A stretch of DNA of 64,000 bases from Aphis gossypii (GCF_020184175.1 NC_065532.1:34472001-34536000), one strand, 5' to 3'. Positions 12,901 to 25,599 are shown, counted from the stretch's first letter. Program-made: numbers and translations. The notes: generated by a model from the sequence alone, not told the origin.

Positions 12901-15900
12901 GTATTCAACCAGTTTTCCTTCACATTTCATGAACACCATATTTATTTTTAATGAAAACAATGTTGTAATACGTTAATATATTATTATAATGAAACTCATA
13001 ATAAATAAGTTGTGTTTTTTTTTTAACTTTGAAGAATTTTTTTTAGTAACATAATATAATAGTATTATATCCTTAAAATCATTAATAAACTTAACCAAAA
13101 TGTCATGAATATAGTGATATCTGTAATAGACATGAATGGGCAGCGGAGTAAATAAAGGGGATGCTATATTATATGAACGGGAAACAATAAACTTGCACCC
13201 CAGTACATAATTTATATTATAAACATAAAAGTCCGATTATGAGATAGAATATAATACATTTACGTAAATCAAATCGTTTTATTTAAGCATAGTGTGGAAC
13301 GCTAAATTAGCATAGTTTAAGGTTATATATATATATTTATTAACATGATTAAAAATAGTTCAGTATTTTTTATTTTTTTTTTATTTGGACAAATACTTTA
13401 TTATTTAACAATATTAAAATGTTCTAAAAGATAAAAGACTAATAAAAATAAATCTAAATCTAAGGGTAAAAATATTTATATGTTTAAATAGATACAACAA
13501 TTTATAAAATGTGTTTTGATACATTATATTTTTATGTATATCATAAGTATTTGATTTAATTTTTTTATTTAAAATTTGATATAGCTTAACGTATTATTGG
13601 GGTTTTGCAATTTGTTTTATTAATCCAATTTATTAATAGCTTATGATACTTCAATAATATTATATTTTAGAGAAGTTTCAAATAGTTTCTATTTGCCAAT
13701 TGTTTTACTATGTAAGTCTGGCATAAATGTGCATAAATTATGTGAATATACAGTTTGTTATCAAAGATACAAAGATATACAATACTACAATATTATGTTA
13801 GACGAAGTAAATAAAAAAATATTCTTCAGAACGCGTGAAATCAGTATAATATTATAATAATATTTATGTTTTGCGAAATATATTTCTATACGAACTGTAC
13901 ATTTAAATAATTATTATTTACTAGACAAGAAATGCAAGAAGTTAATAATTTAAGTTAATATTATAAGTCAATATGCAGTATAAATACGTTTTCGTTTTAC
14001 TCGTGCCAGAGTTTTTTTTTTTTTAACTCGCAAGTATCATAAAATTGCAGTAAATCGCATTAAAATAATTTAATATTAATCAAAATAATATAATAAATAC
14101 ATACAACGTGCATACTTCATAACTTCATAAGTTTTTAAAGCTTCTATTTTACGTCATACGAACAAATACTGAATGCATATTTTTGCACTATAAATATCGA
14201 TCGCTGTTTACTACATCAGTATATGAATTGCAGAAAATGAGTGTGAATGGGAACGACAAGGGAACAATAAAATCTTTATACAGATTTAATAGTTTAAAAT
14301 CGAAAACAAACAGTGAGTTTGTGACAATGATAATTTAAAATATGTTCCAAGCATGGATAAATATAATAGTATAGACAAAAATTTAATACAACTTTTGTGC
14401 ATAACTACTCATTCGACTTTTCGAAAAATATAAATTAAATCATACTTTGACAGATAAATTTAATTTTGCGAAAATCCAATCAAATATATGTTTTAATAAT
14501 CAAATCAGGTTTTTGATTTGTTATCTCGATATTCTTAAGAGCTGAGTGGAAAAGTTATGAATTCCATTCATAATACAAGCCTGGTTGTAATATTATTTCG
14601 TTTTATAGAATAAAAATAGAGTTTAAACCAGTCGGAGATTTAATAGCGTTAATATTACAACATTTTAAGTACCGCTAGAGTTATAAAATGTTGGTTATTA
14701 GTTTTTATGAGATCAGTGTCGTCCATGTGAATAAATGTGAATATTTGACTGACTTAAATAATAATATATGTATATATATATATATATATTAAAATATATA
14801 ATTTATATGTTATGTATATATATATATATTAAAATAATAATTTATATGTTATGTATATATATATATATATAAACCAAAATATTAAATCACACAAATAATT
14901 ACAAAACACGTGCAGAAACCTATGCCAGCATTACAGTTTATTATGAAAACGTAAAAAAAATTTTAGGTAAAAGAATTTTATTTTCGAAAGAAATTTAAAA
15001 AACGTTTCATATTACTACACAACAAGTCAAACAAGGTCACACTAATAACGTTCACTTCAATAATAAATTTATTTAAAGATAAGTTATAAATATGTACGTC
15101 ACAATAGATATTTATTTTAATCGTCACTAAAAAAAGATTAGATAGTATAATGATAAAATCCAAAACTACATCCCTAGTCAATTTTTGAATGCACAGCTTT
15201 GATAAATATACATAAAATAATCACATAAATATAACCCTGATTATATATATATTATATATACTCTATATTATGACGTGCCATATTATCAGCGTCTAAAATA
15301 GATTTTTTGAAACAGAAAAGCCAAAAAAGCCACCGCAGAATACGTATTACGTAATATTGAAATTTGGTCACATAAATATGTATAAAATTATATACATATT
15401 ATATAATATTACATAGCGATTTCATTATTTGCTGCAATATGTTGGGAATTTTATCATGAAATAGAGACAAATTAATATTGCATCACAATCAGTAACGCAT
15501 TTTGGTCAAGCAAATTTTTTTTCAAAATTATGTGAGAACCAATGTATCGGATGCAAGTTTTCGAATGATTTAATGCCATTGTTGTTGAATAGGTAATCAA
15601 ATAAGCAAATTTAGTTTTTTGTTTAAATTAAAATAAGTTACTTTGTTACAAACTTCCATTTCGTATTCGTGACATTGGACTAATAATTTTTAATAAAAAT
15701 TTTAAGATACAAAGACTCTAGTGTAAACTAAAAAGGTCAGTTTAAAGTATACTCAAACTGATCGCAACTATAATAGCCTAAACCAATTTTTGGGGAAAAC
15801 TTATTGTCGTTATTGATTAGTAGAATCCTTGTAGTAAAATATAATATAATATTATTATGCGTACCACGTAGTCGGCGGGATTCAACCTAGCATCTTTACT

Positions 15901-16993
15901 GTCCGAATCATTCGTCTCTTCGATCTCGGGATCCAAGTTTGGTTCCGCCGGGTCCATGTACGGTAAGTTTACTTCGCAACTGTACTGAAGCTGCGAACTT
16001 CGATATTCGGTTTCGACCCAGTGTGGTTCACGTTTTGGGAATGGTTGGAAACCGTTGTGGTGGTATTCACGTTCATGATGGTGTACATAGTCGTCGAACG
16101 GCGAACTGCTTCTCCTCCTCAACTTTCGGTGGCTCTCCTCGAACTAAACGTATGACAAACAATATATTATACATGTAAGTAATCAAGTTATCATATATTT
16201 ATAATTTATTGATGCATACTAAATATCTGAAAATCTATAAATACGTTTTTGAAAAACCATAATTAAAAACCCTTCTATTTTTTTTCGTTTTATAACCTGA
16301 ATTGAAATATTTTTTAAAACAAATGTATATTATTAATTCATTTAGTATATTGAAAGTATAGTATTTTAATAATAGAGTATTCATGATAGGCGTTAATTGG
16401 CAATGATATACCCTGAAATAGTATTTAAACTTGATATGTCAAAAGAAAATTATAATAATCGATACGTCTTGACTTCTGTATATTTTATCTGTCTATAATT
16501 TACTCTCAGCGATATTAATCAATATATTTATTGTTTTGTCATATAAGCTTAAAAACATATCAACTGGACACACAATTATGTCCGTGTTTAATCTGTTTTC
16601 TTAGAGAAATAATAGTATCTCACGTTTTAAAGCGATATTATATCCGTCACTACTGTCGTTTTCGACACACTTTGCGCTGTTTTTAGTATCAAATTCAAAA
16701 TATTATTTTGAGAAATATTTTTTTATATATCTTTATAAATATGTGCTATATCTTTATAAATTGAGACGTATAAAATATTTTATAGTAAAATTGAAAATAA
16801 CCTTATTTTTAATTTCTGTATAATAATATTACACCCTTAAGATGTTGATTACGTACAAAAACTATCATTAACGAATCATCGATAATTCAATTTTTTTCAT
16901 TCATAGAATAAATGAACTTTTTTTTGATACTTAAACGTACGTTAAATTTATTTAACAACAATTTAAGGCAAGACAGGTATAATATTCAAATAC

Positions 16994-17024
<31 letters not shown>

Positions 17025-18529
17025 ACACACATTAAACGTGTTAAGGACTCACTTTAGACACCCGCCAGTTAGATTGGGTGACGGAGGTATCCTCGTCGTT
17101 TTTCGTGTCGATGGATAAATTTACGGGCACGGACGATCGTCTCCGCCGCTTTTTGGGGTGTACTTCACACCGAGACGCTGGTGACAGGTTTTCTGGATCC
17201 GTCCTCGTAGACAAGTCCGATGACGCAGCTGACGGTGGTTGTCCGGGTGGTGGCGGTGAAGTTGACGAAGCTGATTCGTACATAGCCCGTTGCCACGTGT
17301 CTGATCGAATCTCCAACAAATTCAACAAGCTGACTACCTCGTCGAATTCGTTTTCCTGTAAAGACGCAATACATGTATATAATATAGATTTATTATATAT
17401 ACACATACACATCAATAACTATGATGACAATAAATCCATATTAGGTCAAGTCCGCGGTTACATATAATGTATATTCGGATGTCGTAATTTACATTTTAGA
17501 AATTATGCATATGTATTTGTTTCTCCAGTTTTTTTTTTATTTGATTTAAATAAAATAAAGTATGGTCAAATAATATGTATTTGTATTTTAGTCTATAAAA
17601 TACGATAATACACCATTTCAATATCTAAAAGTACCTATAATAGTGTTTTCTATCTGACTGCACTAACGCTCACCGGTGTATACATGAGTGTCATAAAATT
17701 AATTAATATCACTATTATAACCAATGTATAATAAATACCACAAATTCCATTATGATGATGTAGTATACATTTTATCTACAAGAGTGTAAAAATACAACAT
17801 CATGAATTTCAATATCCGAATGTTGTGTAATTAGTGAAAATAAATTAACGAGTTGGAAAACAGCAGTATAACATTTATATCAGTGGACGACGAACACCCG
17901 ACGATCAAAGGTAATCCGATTAAAAAAAAAAAATCACATCCACAACTATGTCAAACTAAAATTGAAGTCTCCGAATCAATAACCAATAACAACATCTCGA
18001 GACGCGAGTCGGGAATAAAGTGGTTGTATTTATTTAAGTATGTGAAATATAATAAAAATTACAACTCCGATAAGTTATAAGCAAATAATAATATATTTTT
18101 GTCAACCATTCAGTGTTTCATGTTTGACTAACCCGATTTAACCGCGTGGTAAATATCATTAAATATTATTATTATTTATAATAGTATATATTAATGTATT
18201 ATAACACTTACCAACACGCTGGCCTGTCCGGTGTAAATAAAGTCCAGCACCGTTTTCATGTGAGACTCCTTGATCTCCGGGAACTGGAGCACCAGGTTGT
18301 GGTACATGCACACGTTGTCCTCCTTGAGCAGCCGCCGGACAAGCGGGCTGACGGAAGCCAGCACCAGCGAGTGGGCCCGGATGGTGGCGCCCTGCTCGCA
18401 CATCAGCTCCATGTCTGAGTGCTCGTCGCCGGCCTGTTGGATTTCCGCCATCAGGTACACGTGGTGGTTGCCATAGTGCAGGGTCAATGGTGCGGCGTTG
18501 CCGCACTCAGAATCAGTATCATACATCAT
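9445..18529 (-). CDS. ken: Transcription factor Ken (BTB/POZ, three C2H2 fingers), five coding exons
   Basis: Joining 18529-18212, 17355-17053, 16143-15865, 12604-12184 and 9938-9445 gives 1815 bases, that is 604 residues plus TGA. The BTB domain covers about residues 15-125, with core residues D39, L42, H53, S54, S61 and P62 and the motif LDFIYTGQ at 95-102. A Pro/Ser-rich linker follows, with basic clusters PKKRRRR (173-179) and PRKRKK (303-308). The C2H2 fingers lie at 502-522, 530-551 and 572-593. Fingers 1 and 2 are joined by a canonical TGEKP linker and the third is set apart. Known family: Drosophila Ken is a nuclear repressor of about 600 residues with the same order of domains. It is related to BCL6 and competes with STAT at a subset of JAK/STAT targets. 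The finger sequence and the C-terminal tail make this assignment strong. No frameshift or missing zinc ligand is seen. The first ATG has C at -3 while the next ATG has A at -3, so M1 or M2 could be used. Confidence 0.9.
9939..12183 (-). other. ken intron between coding exons 4 and 5
   Basis: 2245-base intron bounded by GTACGT and CCGCAG on the minus strand. It is AT-rich with short AAT runs near 10290-10310. I see no exon or RNA gene in it; short open frames such as 11270-11476 contain AT triplet runs and have no recognisable content. Confidence 0.75.
12184..12604 (-). CDS. ken: ken coding exon 4: proline-rich linker with second basic cluster
   Basis: The acceptor ATTCTGTACAG ends before 12604, and the donor GTACGT starts at 12183. 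The length is 421 bases, so one base of a split codon remains (G joined to AC of the next exon gives Asp 441). It encodes residues 301-440. It starts with TPRKRKK, a second candidate nuclear localisation signal, continues through a segment rich in Phe, His and Gln, then has polyproline runs (about residues 392-416) and a Ser/Gly-rich end. No folded domain is recognised; this is the part of Ken-type proteins expected to be disordered and poorly conserved. Confidence 0.85.
12605..15864 (-). other. ken intron between coding exons 3 and 4
   Basis: 3260-base intron bounded by GTACGC and TGTACAG on the minus strand. It is AT-rich, with a short AT-type tandem repeat at 14767-14871 and no coding or RNA feature that I can support. 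Confidence 0.75.
14767..14871. repeat. AT-rich minisatellite, about 2.5 copies of a 39-44-base unit
   Basis: Three successive copies start with TATG followed by a TA run. The first two continue with TTAAAAT, a short AT stretch and ATTTATATGT (14767-14810 and 14811-14849). The third is cut off after its TA run. Copy length differs only by the number of TA units and a small change in the middle. The repeat lies in a ken intron. Confidence 0.75.
15865..16143 (-). CDS. ken: ken coding exon 3: His/acidic linker
   Basis: The acceptor ends ACGTTTAG before 16143, and the donor is GTACGC starting at 15864. The exon is 93 codons, phase 0 on both sides (residues 208-300). It encodes a linker that is first basic and serine-rich, then histidine-rich (YVHHHEREYHH), then acidic (DPEIEETNDSDSKD). 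No known domain is visible. GTACGC is a weaker donor than its neighbours; a GTGGTA three bases earlier is the alternative and would drop one valine. The exon is kept because its frame joins cleanly on both sides and its composition is clearly coding. Confidence 0.82.
16144..17052 (-). other. ken intron between coding exons 2 and 3
   Basis: 909-base intron bounded by GTGAGT and GTTTAG. It carries the G18/(GT)10 tract close to its 5' end (see the separate entry). Confidence 0.78.
16993..17030. repeat. Homopolymer C18 followed by (AC)10
   Basis: Eighteen consecutive C (16993-17010) are followed by ten AC units (17011-17030). In the ken pre-mRNA this reads as (GU)10 then G18, with the G run beginning about 42 bases after the 5' splice site of the intron. 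Confidence 0.95.
17053..17355 (-). CDS. ken: ken coding exon 2: end of BTB, linker, basic cluster
   Basis: The acceptor GTCTTTACAG precedes 17355 and the donor GTGAGT follows 17053. The exon is exactly 101 codons, phase 0 at both ends (residues 107-207). The first residues, ENEFDEVVSLLNLLEI, complete the C-terminal helices of the BTB domain begun in the previous exon, which is strong internal proof of the junction. A Ser/Pro/Thr-rich stretch follows, then PKKRRRR at residues 173-179, a plausible nuclear localisation signal. The rest looks disordered. Confidence 0.88.
17356..18211 (-). other. ken intron between coding exons 1 and 2 (splits the BTB domain)
   Basis: 856-base intron with GTAAGTG donor and CTTTACAG acceptor. 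It interrupts the BTB domain after residue 106. The frame at 17853-18080 on the plus strand inside it has no recognisable content. Confidence 0.78.
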
Positions 18530-18539
18530 TTGGCTGTGG
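18212..18539 (-). CDS. ken: ken coding exon 1: start codon and most of the BTB domain
   Basis: On the minus strand a good acceptor (pyrimidine-rich tract, then CATACAG) ends at 18540, so the exon begins at 18539 with about 10 untranslated bases before ATGATG at 18529-18524. A nearby CAG at 18536-18534 could be an alternative acceptor. The exon encodes residues 1-106 and ends after TTG, followed by the strong donor GTAAGTG (18211-18205), phase 0. It carries most of the BTB fold, including the D-x-x-L and A-H-S-L-V-L-A-S stretch and the IYTGQ strand. A spliced acceptor just before the ATG means at least one 5' untranslated exon lies upstream, at a higher coordinate. The high GC of the exon stands out against the AT-rich introns. 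Confidence 0.9.
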
Positions 18540-19529
18540 CTGTATGACAGAAAAACAAATTCTAGGTAAGTATATATTTTATTTATAGTGTATAATATGG
18601 TGTGGCTTGTACTATTTAATGTATAATAGTAATAGATAAAACACTACCGTTTAGGGTAGTTTTCACGACAGACGACGAGAATAAAAATAAATGTTTTAGT
18701 ACGATTCGATGTATATACGAGTACGAATATCGTTTTTTTATAAAACTTAAGAATTTTAACAACGATCATAAATATATGTGTAGTTTTGTAAAAAAAAAAA
18801 CGAACAACGTGAATCTTATGCGTGTATTGAGAATCAATGACTTTTATGAATAGGTAAATAAAAATTTCAGTAAATATTATAATGTATAATTAACTATATT
18901 ATAGGGATCGATGTAATTGATCATAGCAACTATAACGCGTATCATGTATAGAGCACATATTTAACTCTGTATAATATTTATTATCGCCCTATCAATAAAC
19001 AATAATCAATCATGCAGGATGCAGCATATGAAATATTTTTATGATATTTATGTATATATCGAAGAATAAATTAAAATAATATGTTTAAACCTTTGAAATC
19101 AAAACAAAAACTGATCTAGATTAATACATCATGTCCTATTTGTTTAACGCTATTGCCCGACTATATGCGATAAATGGTTTTAATATCTTATTAATCACGA
19201 ACAAAATATAACAAAAAATACAATTAAAAACTGTATAAGGTCTCTTTCGTTGAAGGGGCCGTTTAACTTTTTATTAAGGTTTTGTTTTAATATTTTCACA
19301 TATCAATTATTATGACGATCTATATTATGAGTATTATGAGTAGTTTCACATATTGTACGTATAGCTAAATGAATATACTTGCACAATGTACACTCCTATA
19401 ACGTCTACCGCTATAAAATACATGATAACTGATGATAGATAACATTTTAATTTAATTTATTTTTCGATCGTTTTTATAATAGTTTAGTTTTATTGAAAGG
19501 CAATAGATATACATTTCTATATATTAATG

Positions 19530-19530
<1 letters not shown>

Positions 19531-19560
<30 letters not shown>
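19531..19560. repeat. (TG)15 microsatellite
   Basis: Fifteen uninterrupted TG units. Confidence 0.95.
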
Positions 19561-19563
<3 letters not shown>

Positions 19564-20597
19564 ATAAGCACCTTTTTCAACGATACTCTTGAGACATACA
19601 GCACGTAACAAATTATGTTCCCAAAAATTAACACTGTAGCAATACAAATGGTATTTTTCGAATTTTTCTTTAATTATATAAGTCATAACACTTGTCGTAT
19701 ACATATTATATAATATGTATTCACGTAAAAATTAAGTTAAGTCCGGTATACGAGTGTTTGCACATTTTATGTTTTTACACCAATCATGTGCAGTAGTATT
19801 CTCAATTAAGTATTTTATATGTAAGTATAATATGGTACTATTATAATACAATAATTGTAGTGATTAACGTTAATGATAAATGAAAAAAACAACTCGGATA
19901 CACGTTTTAATAACAGGAATTAAGTAGCATAAACATCATCTACTGTAGATGATAAGAAATTTAACGAAATATGTCGTATAGCTCGTGTTTTGACAGCAAT
20001 GAATTTTTTCAACTTGAAAAACATCATAAGAATATAATTGATCATCGCTTACCCGAAAAGTGTTTACTATAACATATTATATATTATTATTGAGACCCAA
20101 ATATTCGACGTCTTGACTACAAAAAAACAAGCGCGTATTTACGTCACTGGACTTGGAACTCAAGCACCACTACTTCACCTATTTAACTCATAAGGATTGC
20201 ACACAAATTGTTTTTGAGCTAAGTCTATAACAACTATAAAATATGTTCATTGTACTAGAAAATATATTGAAATCGGTAAAGTACTTAATTTGTTTTTGAT
20301 TATGAAATATACGCGCATGCTTAAGTTTCCATTTTTAATGAACTATTTTACTTAACGTCCCAGTTGCTTCCCCACCAATTACCGTTTATATATTATCTGT
20401 TCAAACATTAACTATCGATTTTTATCGCGACGTCAACTCAACGTAGGTTTGCCTATTAAGCTGAACTAAACGTAAATCTTCCGAAAAACCAAACAAACAA
20501 AATACCACCACCCAATCACAAGAATTTGACAAAAAGATTTGTCGTATTTTAATGGTTATTATAGAAAATATTGTTATTACAGTGCAGCTGATGGCAC

Positions 20598-20606
20598 TTC
20601 ACTGAA
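20598..20606. promoter_or_regulatory. STAT-type palindrome TTCACTGAA
   Basis: Matches TTCNNNGAA, the insect STAT site, and is overlapped by an extended dyad (TTCACT GAA AGTGAA) and followed by GTGAAAC, close to a Ken-type GNGAAA core. Such 9-mers occur often by chance, so this is only a candidate. Confidence 0.2.
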
Positions 20607-21595
20607 AGTGAAACGTGTGTCACTCAAAACCATCCTGATTATACCTAAAACGCCTTGTCATTCGTTTATATTATTATAATATCGCACATACAAATCCTTC
20701 GATTTTAAATGGCATCAACTCAACAAATAATACTCGTTGTATGTATTGTAGTCGACATATTATTATATATAATACATATAATATTAAAATAATATATTAT
20801 TAAATAGTTGAAGGCAGCACAATTTTTCAATATAAACTAATCTAGCGTGAGACTGTCAATCGCACGTATTTTTGTGTTCAGGTTGTAGGTATATAATATG
20901 AATTAGAACATAAATAATAAATATGATATATATCAGTAAGAAACAGTGTTAATTAAAATACTTAAAATTATAATAGTATTGTGACTCCGTAGTAATAATA
21001 TTCAAAAATATCAATAACAAAGAAGAATATAAGTAGGGTAATTAAATTATATTAAGCGTAATCGTTTTCAAAATATATAAATGTATCATTTATCATCTAC
21101 GATACTTAGGAAGTAAGAAATATGTGATGTGATTTCATGTGATTCTTACACGCACGTACATTTTAGAAACTGTTCATGTATGAAAATATACCAAATGTTA
21201 TGTCTAACCTGACAAAGGTGAATTGTCCATCTCGATCGAATTAATTCGCAAAGCGAATATTACAATATTATATTTGATTTACCATTTACGGCGGAAAACA
21301 CTATTTTTAGATATTAGTTTTAGAACACGTCAAAATTACTGAGAATGTCATATTATCGCAGTGTACGATATTCGCAGGTTAAAATAATATTTATTTTTAT
21401 ATTGTATCTAGATTACATTTAATCGCATAATAATTTAAGAACTCTAAGATTTCATCGGGTAATACATTTACAATATATACTCGTACATTATAATCGCAAA
21501 ACACGCACTACCGACTGCCACTTTAACTATGAAGGATATTTTTTATAGTACTCATGCAGTATGCTAAACTGTACAGATATGAGAGCAACAACAAC

Positions 21596-21632
21596 AATAA
21601 TAATAATAATAATAATAATAACGTTCCTATTT

Positions 21633-21666
<34 letters not shown>
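21596..21666. repeat. (AAT)n and (AT)n microsatellites
   Basis: An AAT run at about 21596-21621 and an AT run at about 21639-21666 separated by 17 bases of unique sequence. Confidence 0.9.
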
Positions 21667-21895
21667 TGATGTATTTATATACGTACAGATGGCCAGACTA
21701 CACATCACTAATCGCTCTAAAATCATTGTATGAAAGCCGTCGTTCGTTGTTTAATTATTTACTATCGTGAGACGACAAAAGAAATGAGAGGAAAAAATTG
21801 ACGCGTGGAATATTATTATAAATACCACGCATAATAATCGCACACAAATATGGTTAACTTGTTGCACTCGAGCTCGCTCCGATACGCATACACAA

Positions 21896-21917
21896 ACACA
21901 CACACACACACACACAC
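21896..21917. repeat. (AC)11 microsatellite
   Basis: Uninterrupted AC/CA dinucleotides on the plus strand. Confidence 0.9.
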
Positions 21918-23571
21918 GCCTACACACCTGTTGACGGTGCAAGTATAGTATAACGCGTCCTATATAATAATATAATAGCCGTATTAAAGTATAATGTCGT
22001 GAAGAACGAAATGGCGTGATAATTGAAAATGTGTATAATACATATTATATTATTATTCTAATTGATTTATTTTTAATGATATATATATAGCATATATTTA
22101 TAAACGGCACGTCGATTTATTTATTTGGAGTATTTTATCCTATGGTATCCTACTAGGTAATCGCAACTACGACAAATAATTTTAGCATATAAATTCGATA
22201 AAGAGAAAAAAATGCATTTATAGTGATGTGTCAATAACTTTTATATTTGAAAAAAAACCTATAAAAATCGTATGACATTACTTTTTTCAGTTAAACTGTT
22301 TATATATTTCACGATGTTTTTGGTTTTTTGATTTGTATGACTATGGTTTTCTGTTAATTTAATAAAACAATAATAATGAAAACAAAACAAAATAAATAAT
22401 TTATTATATTGATTTGTGGGTAGTAAAAAATAATTATATTAGCGGATGTAAAGTGTTACATACTATCCTTATTACAGCTGCAGTTAACATATTTTGTTTG
22501 ATCAACGTTTTAATGTGCACATGTATTTATTGTATAGCTTTGTTATCTATAACATACTTTCGAAGTTCACTTAAAAAAACTTCTCATTTTCGTTTACACA
22601 TAAAAACATGAAACAAATAAATCTCATAATAATTTCTATAAAACTATAAACACGTGTAATATGCGTGTAAATATTATTATATGGAACAAAAAAAAAACGT
22701 TCCTTTTACACTGTTGCCAATGGATAAATTGCACAGGTGACGTAGAATAAAACCAATTTAACTATTTCGTTTCCGACGTTAACCATCTAATCATTTAAGA
22801 TACGTATTTATTGTCATTGAAAAGACCTCCCCCCTCAAAAAAAAAAAAAAAAATAAATAAATAAATAAATCGTAGCTCACATAACAGTGTTAGTATAGCT
22901 GTGTCACATGACGACGGTCTGACCGAAGCATATAAAATAGTATAAAAATGTGAAAAAACTTCTACTGACGTATCTATAAGGCGATGTACTATAAAAGTAG
23001 TTACTAGGTAGATATAATATGTATTCCGGTCCACATGTATAGTTTAAACTACAGCAACAACCTGATGAAGACATTACGTGTATTGTGTGGCAACTTAATA
23101 TTATGTATTATGATAAGCAGTGTTTGGTTAAAAAAATAAATTGAAAAATCACACTCTATCGCCCTCACAAGCAAATATAATAGTATTAAAGGATTCATTA
23201 TTTTTTTACTGACCAGGGAAACGACGTTCGTTCTTGTGTGTATCATTTTATCGCCCCAATATCCTATTCACAAAAAAATTCGAAAGTTACTATAATATAG
23301 AGCAAAATATAACAATGAAATAAATACACATTTAAAGTCGTTATACTCAATCCAAAATTAGTAGAATTTCATTGTCTATATGATTAGTAAATAGTTGTAA
23401 TTATTTTTGACATAAATAATATATTATAATATTATTTTAAAAGAACATCACCGACCTACTTTATTTTAAAACATTTTGACAATTTTAATATTTATAATAT
23501 AGACGATACATTGAAAAAAATTTAAATTTAAAATATCGTTTGTGGTTATAATGTAATAATATTTGCAAAAT

Positions 23572-23593
23572 TATATATATATATATATATATA
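23572..23593. repeat. (TA)11 microsatellite
   Basis: Uninterrupted TA dinucleotides. Confidence 0.9.
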
Positions 23594-25207
23594 ATATATT
23601 AACGGTTTTATACGAAAAAGAACCACTAAAGTACAATAATAGTTAGGAAATCAAATTTACATAGGATATGGAGACAATATTATTCTTGTCGTATATTTTG
23701 AAAAATTCGCATAAAAAAGTACCTTTAGTATGAACAGCATATAAAAATAACGAATTTCAAAAAAATATTTAAACTTAGGACATCATACTTGCATTTATTG
23801 TCGCCTTCTTACTCACGTTTCTTGACATAGCGACATTGTATATTGTACAGAATAAACCATTTTACTCTGTTATTTTTGATATTAGAGTAAATTTACATAT
23901 TATTATCAAATTTAAGAAAATAATATATCTAGAGCACCACATAGGTTTTTATACTTGACTTTGAGCATACGATTATATTATATACGTCTATAAGATAGTA
24001 TTTTACTGATATTGGATAGGTAATCACATAATATATTTATATATATATATTTTAGTAAAAATTATTTTTCTTAAAAAATATAAACGACTTTGAAAATATT
24101 TATTTTACGTCTTAATTTGTTCAATATTACAATAATCAAACTAACATTTTGAAAAATATTTTTAATTTATACTTTTTTAAATGTCTTACATTAGTTTTAG
24201 ATTTTATACTATGAAGCAAAATATTTTTTGAAAATGTCAATAAGTATTAAATGTTGAACAATCTGTTTATTAGTTTTAACTTAATAATTATTAAATTGTA
24301 TAAGAGTAGTTGTAATAAATATATTTTGTCGGAGTACCCGTTACTTTTGTGTCATTCCACTTCGCTCCTTTAACCTAACCGTTTAATACGTATACTGCAT
24401 ATGTTATAAATGTTTCCAATCTAAATAAGATACATACAATTTAATAACTATTATAACAGTAGGTAAATTTGTGTTCGTGGAAGAAAAAGAAGGTTCACAT
24501 TATTAACTTAAAAGGAAGCAGTTCACTAGCGGCATCCTGAAAATCTAGTATATTATGGAATAATGCAAAATACACATTTTAAACATGTTTTACATTGCAG
24601 ATGCTTACAGAAATGTTGATATATACTGTAATTAAATCTGTAAACGGTTGTTTGAAATTTTCGTCACGATCGCATAATTGCTTCAGGGTGTATCTACTAA
24701 TACTATAGACGTACAAAATTAATAGATGCGTGTATGCGATGTAAACAAAATTTGAGGAAAATATTATGTTAAAATCACGTTTAAAGATTAATAATAGTAT
24801 TTTTATACTATGTATAGGGGTGGATTGTGCCGATAGGATATCGGGACTTCACCGTTGGGCTGTGACTGGTAATGGAGTGTTTATTCGTGTAATAATCATA
24901 GAAACATTTCCATTTATGGTCATAGAGAAGAATATACTGAATAATACCGATATCGAAGACGTTATTGGAATTGTTAGAAACAAAGTGATAACTCATATTT
25001 GTTACATAAAATCTATGTAAAAAAAAAAAAATAAATAATGTACATTTTTTAAAATTGTATACGTTACAATAAACTGAATTTAATAGATGTAAAATAAGAG
25101 TAATTATTACCAATCTGAGGAAAAAATTTTCTATAAAACTTCAAAATGAGTATGCATTTATACGTTAAACAAATTTGAAGTTCAGAACAACAGTTTTTTT
25201 GGGCTGA

Positions 25208-25244
25208 TTTTTTTTTTTTTTTTTTTTTGTAGTCCACCACTGAC
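25208..25244 (-). mobile_element. Possible retroposon 3' end with 21-base poly(A)
   Basis: Read on the minus strand, a CAGTGGTGGACTAC-type end is followed directly by 21 A residues. Short GTGGTGGAC-like ends before A runs are a look I associate with aphid retroposon debris. No body of an element is recognised, so this may be only a homopolymer. Confidence 0.25.
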
Positions 25245-25473
25245 TGTATAATATCTATTTAGATAGTGTATTATGTAGCAAGTATACAATCGCAATATTA
25301 TATAGTAGGTATATACCATACGTCCACCGTAAATGCGTACGTGAAAACCGAATTTAGGTCACACACGCACACTAATAAGCACAATCACACGTTCACACGC
25401 ACAGCCGGACGAGTGTGCGTGTGCTCTGTTTTCGGCCCATTACGTAACCTCAGCAAATGATCTCCGACTCTAA

Positions 25474-25542
25474 ACTATTACTACTACTACTACTACTACT
25501 ATTACTAATATTACTACTACTACTAATACTATCACTAGTACT
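25474..25542. repeat. Imperfect (ACT)n trinucleotide repeat
   Basis: About 70 bases of ACT units with a few T or A interruptions. Confidence 0.9.
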
Positions 25543-25599
25543 GTATTAATATTACTAAAATACTAACGCTATTACAATATACATAATATACGCGACTAT

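Noticed and set aside
22827..22872. C run followed by a long A tract and TAAA repeats, and a similar C-then-A run at 26694-26716
   Set aside because: They look like ends of degraded retroposons, but no element body is visible, so they are left as simple repeats.
24766..25020. 84-codon plus-strand frame with fairly ordinary composition
   Set aside because: The opposite strand is also open over most of it and no domain is recognised. It could be transposon debris, but I cannot support a gene.
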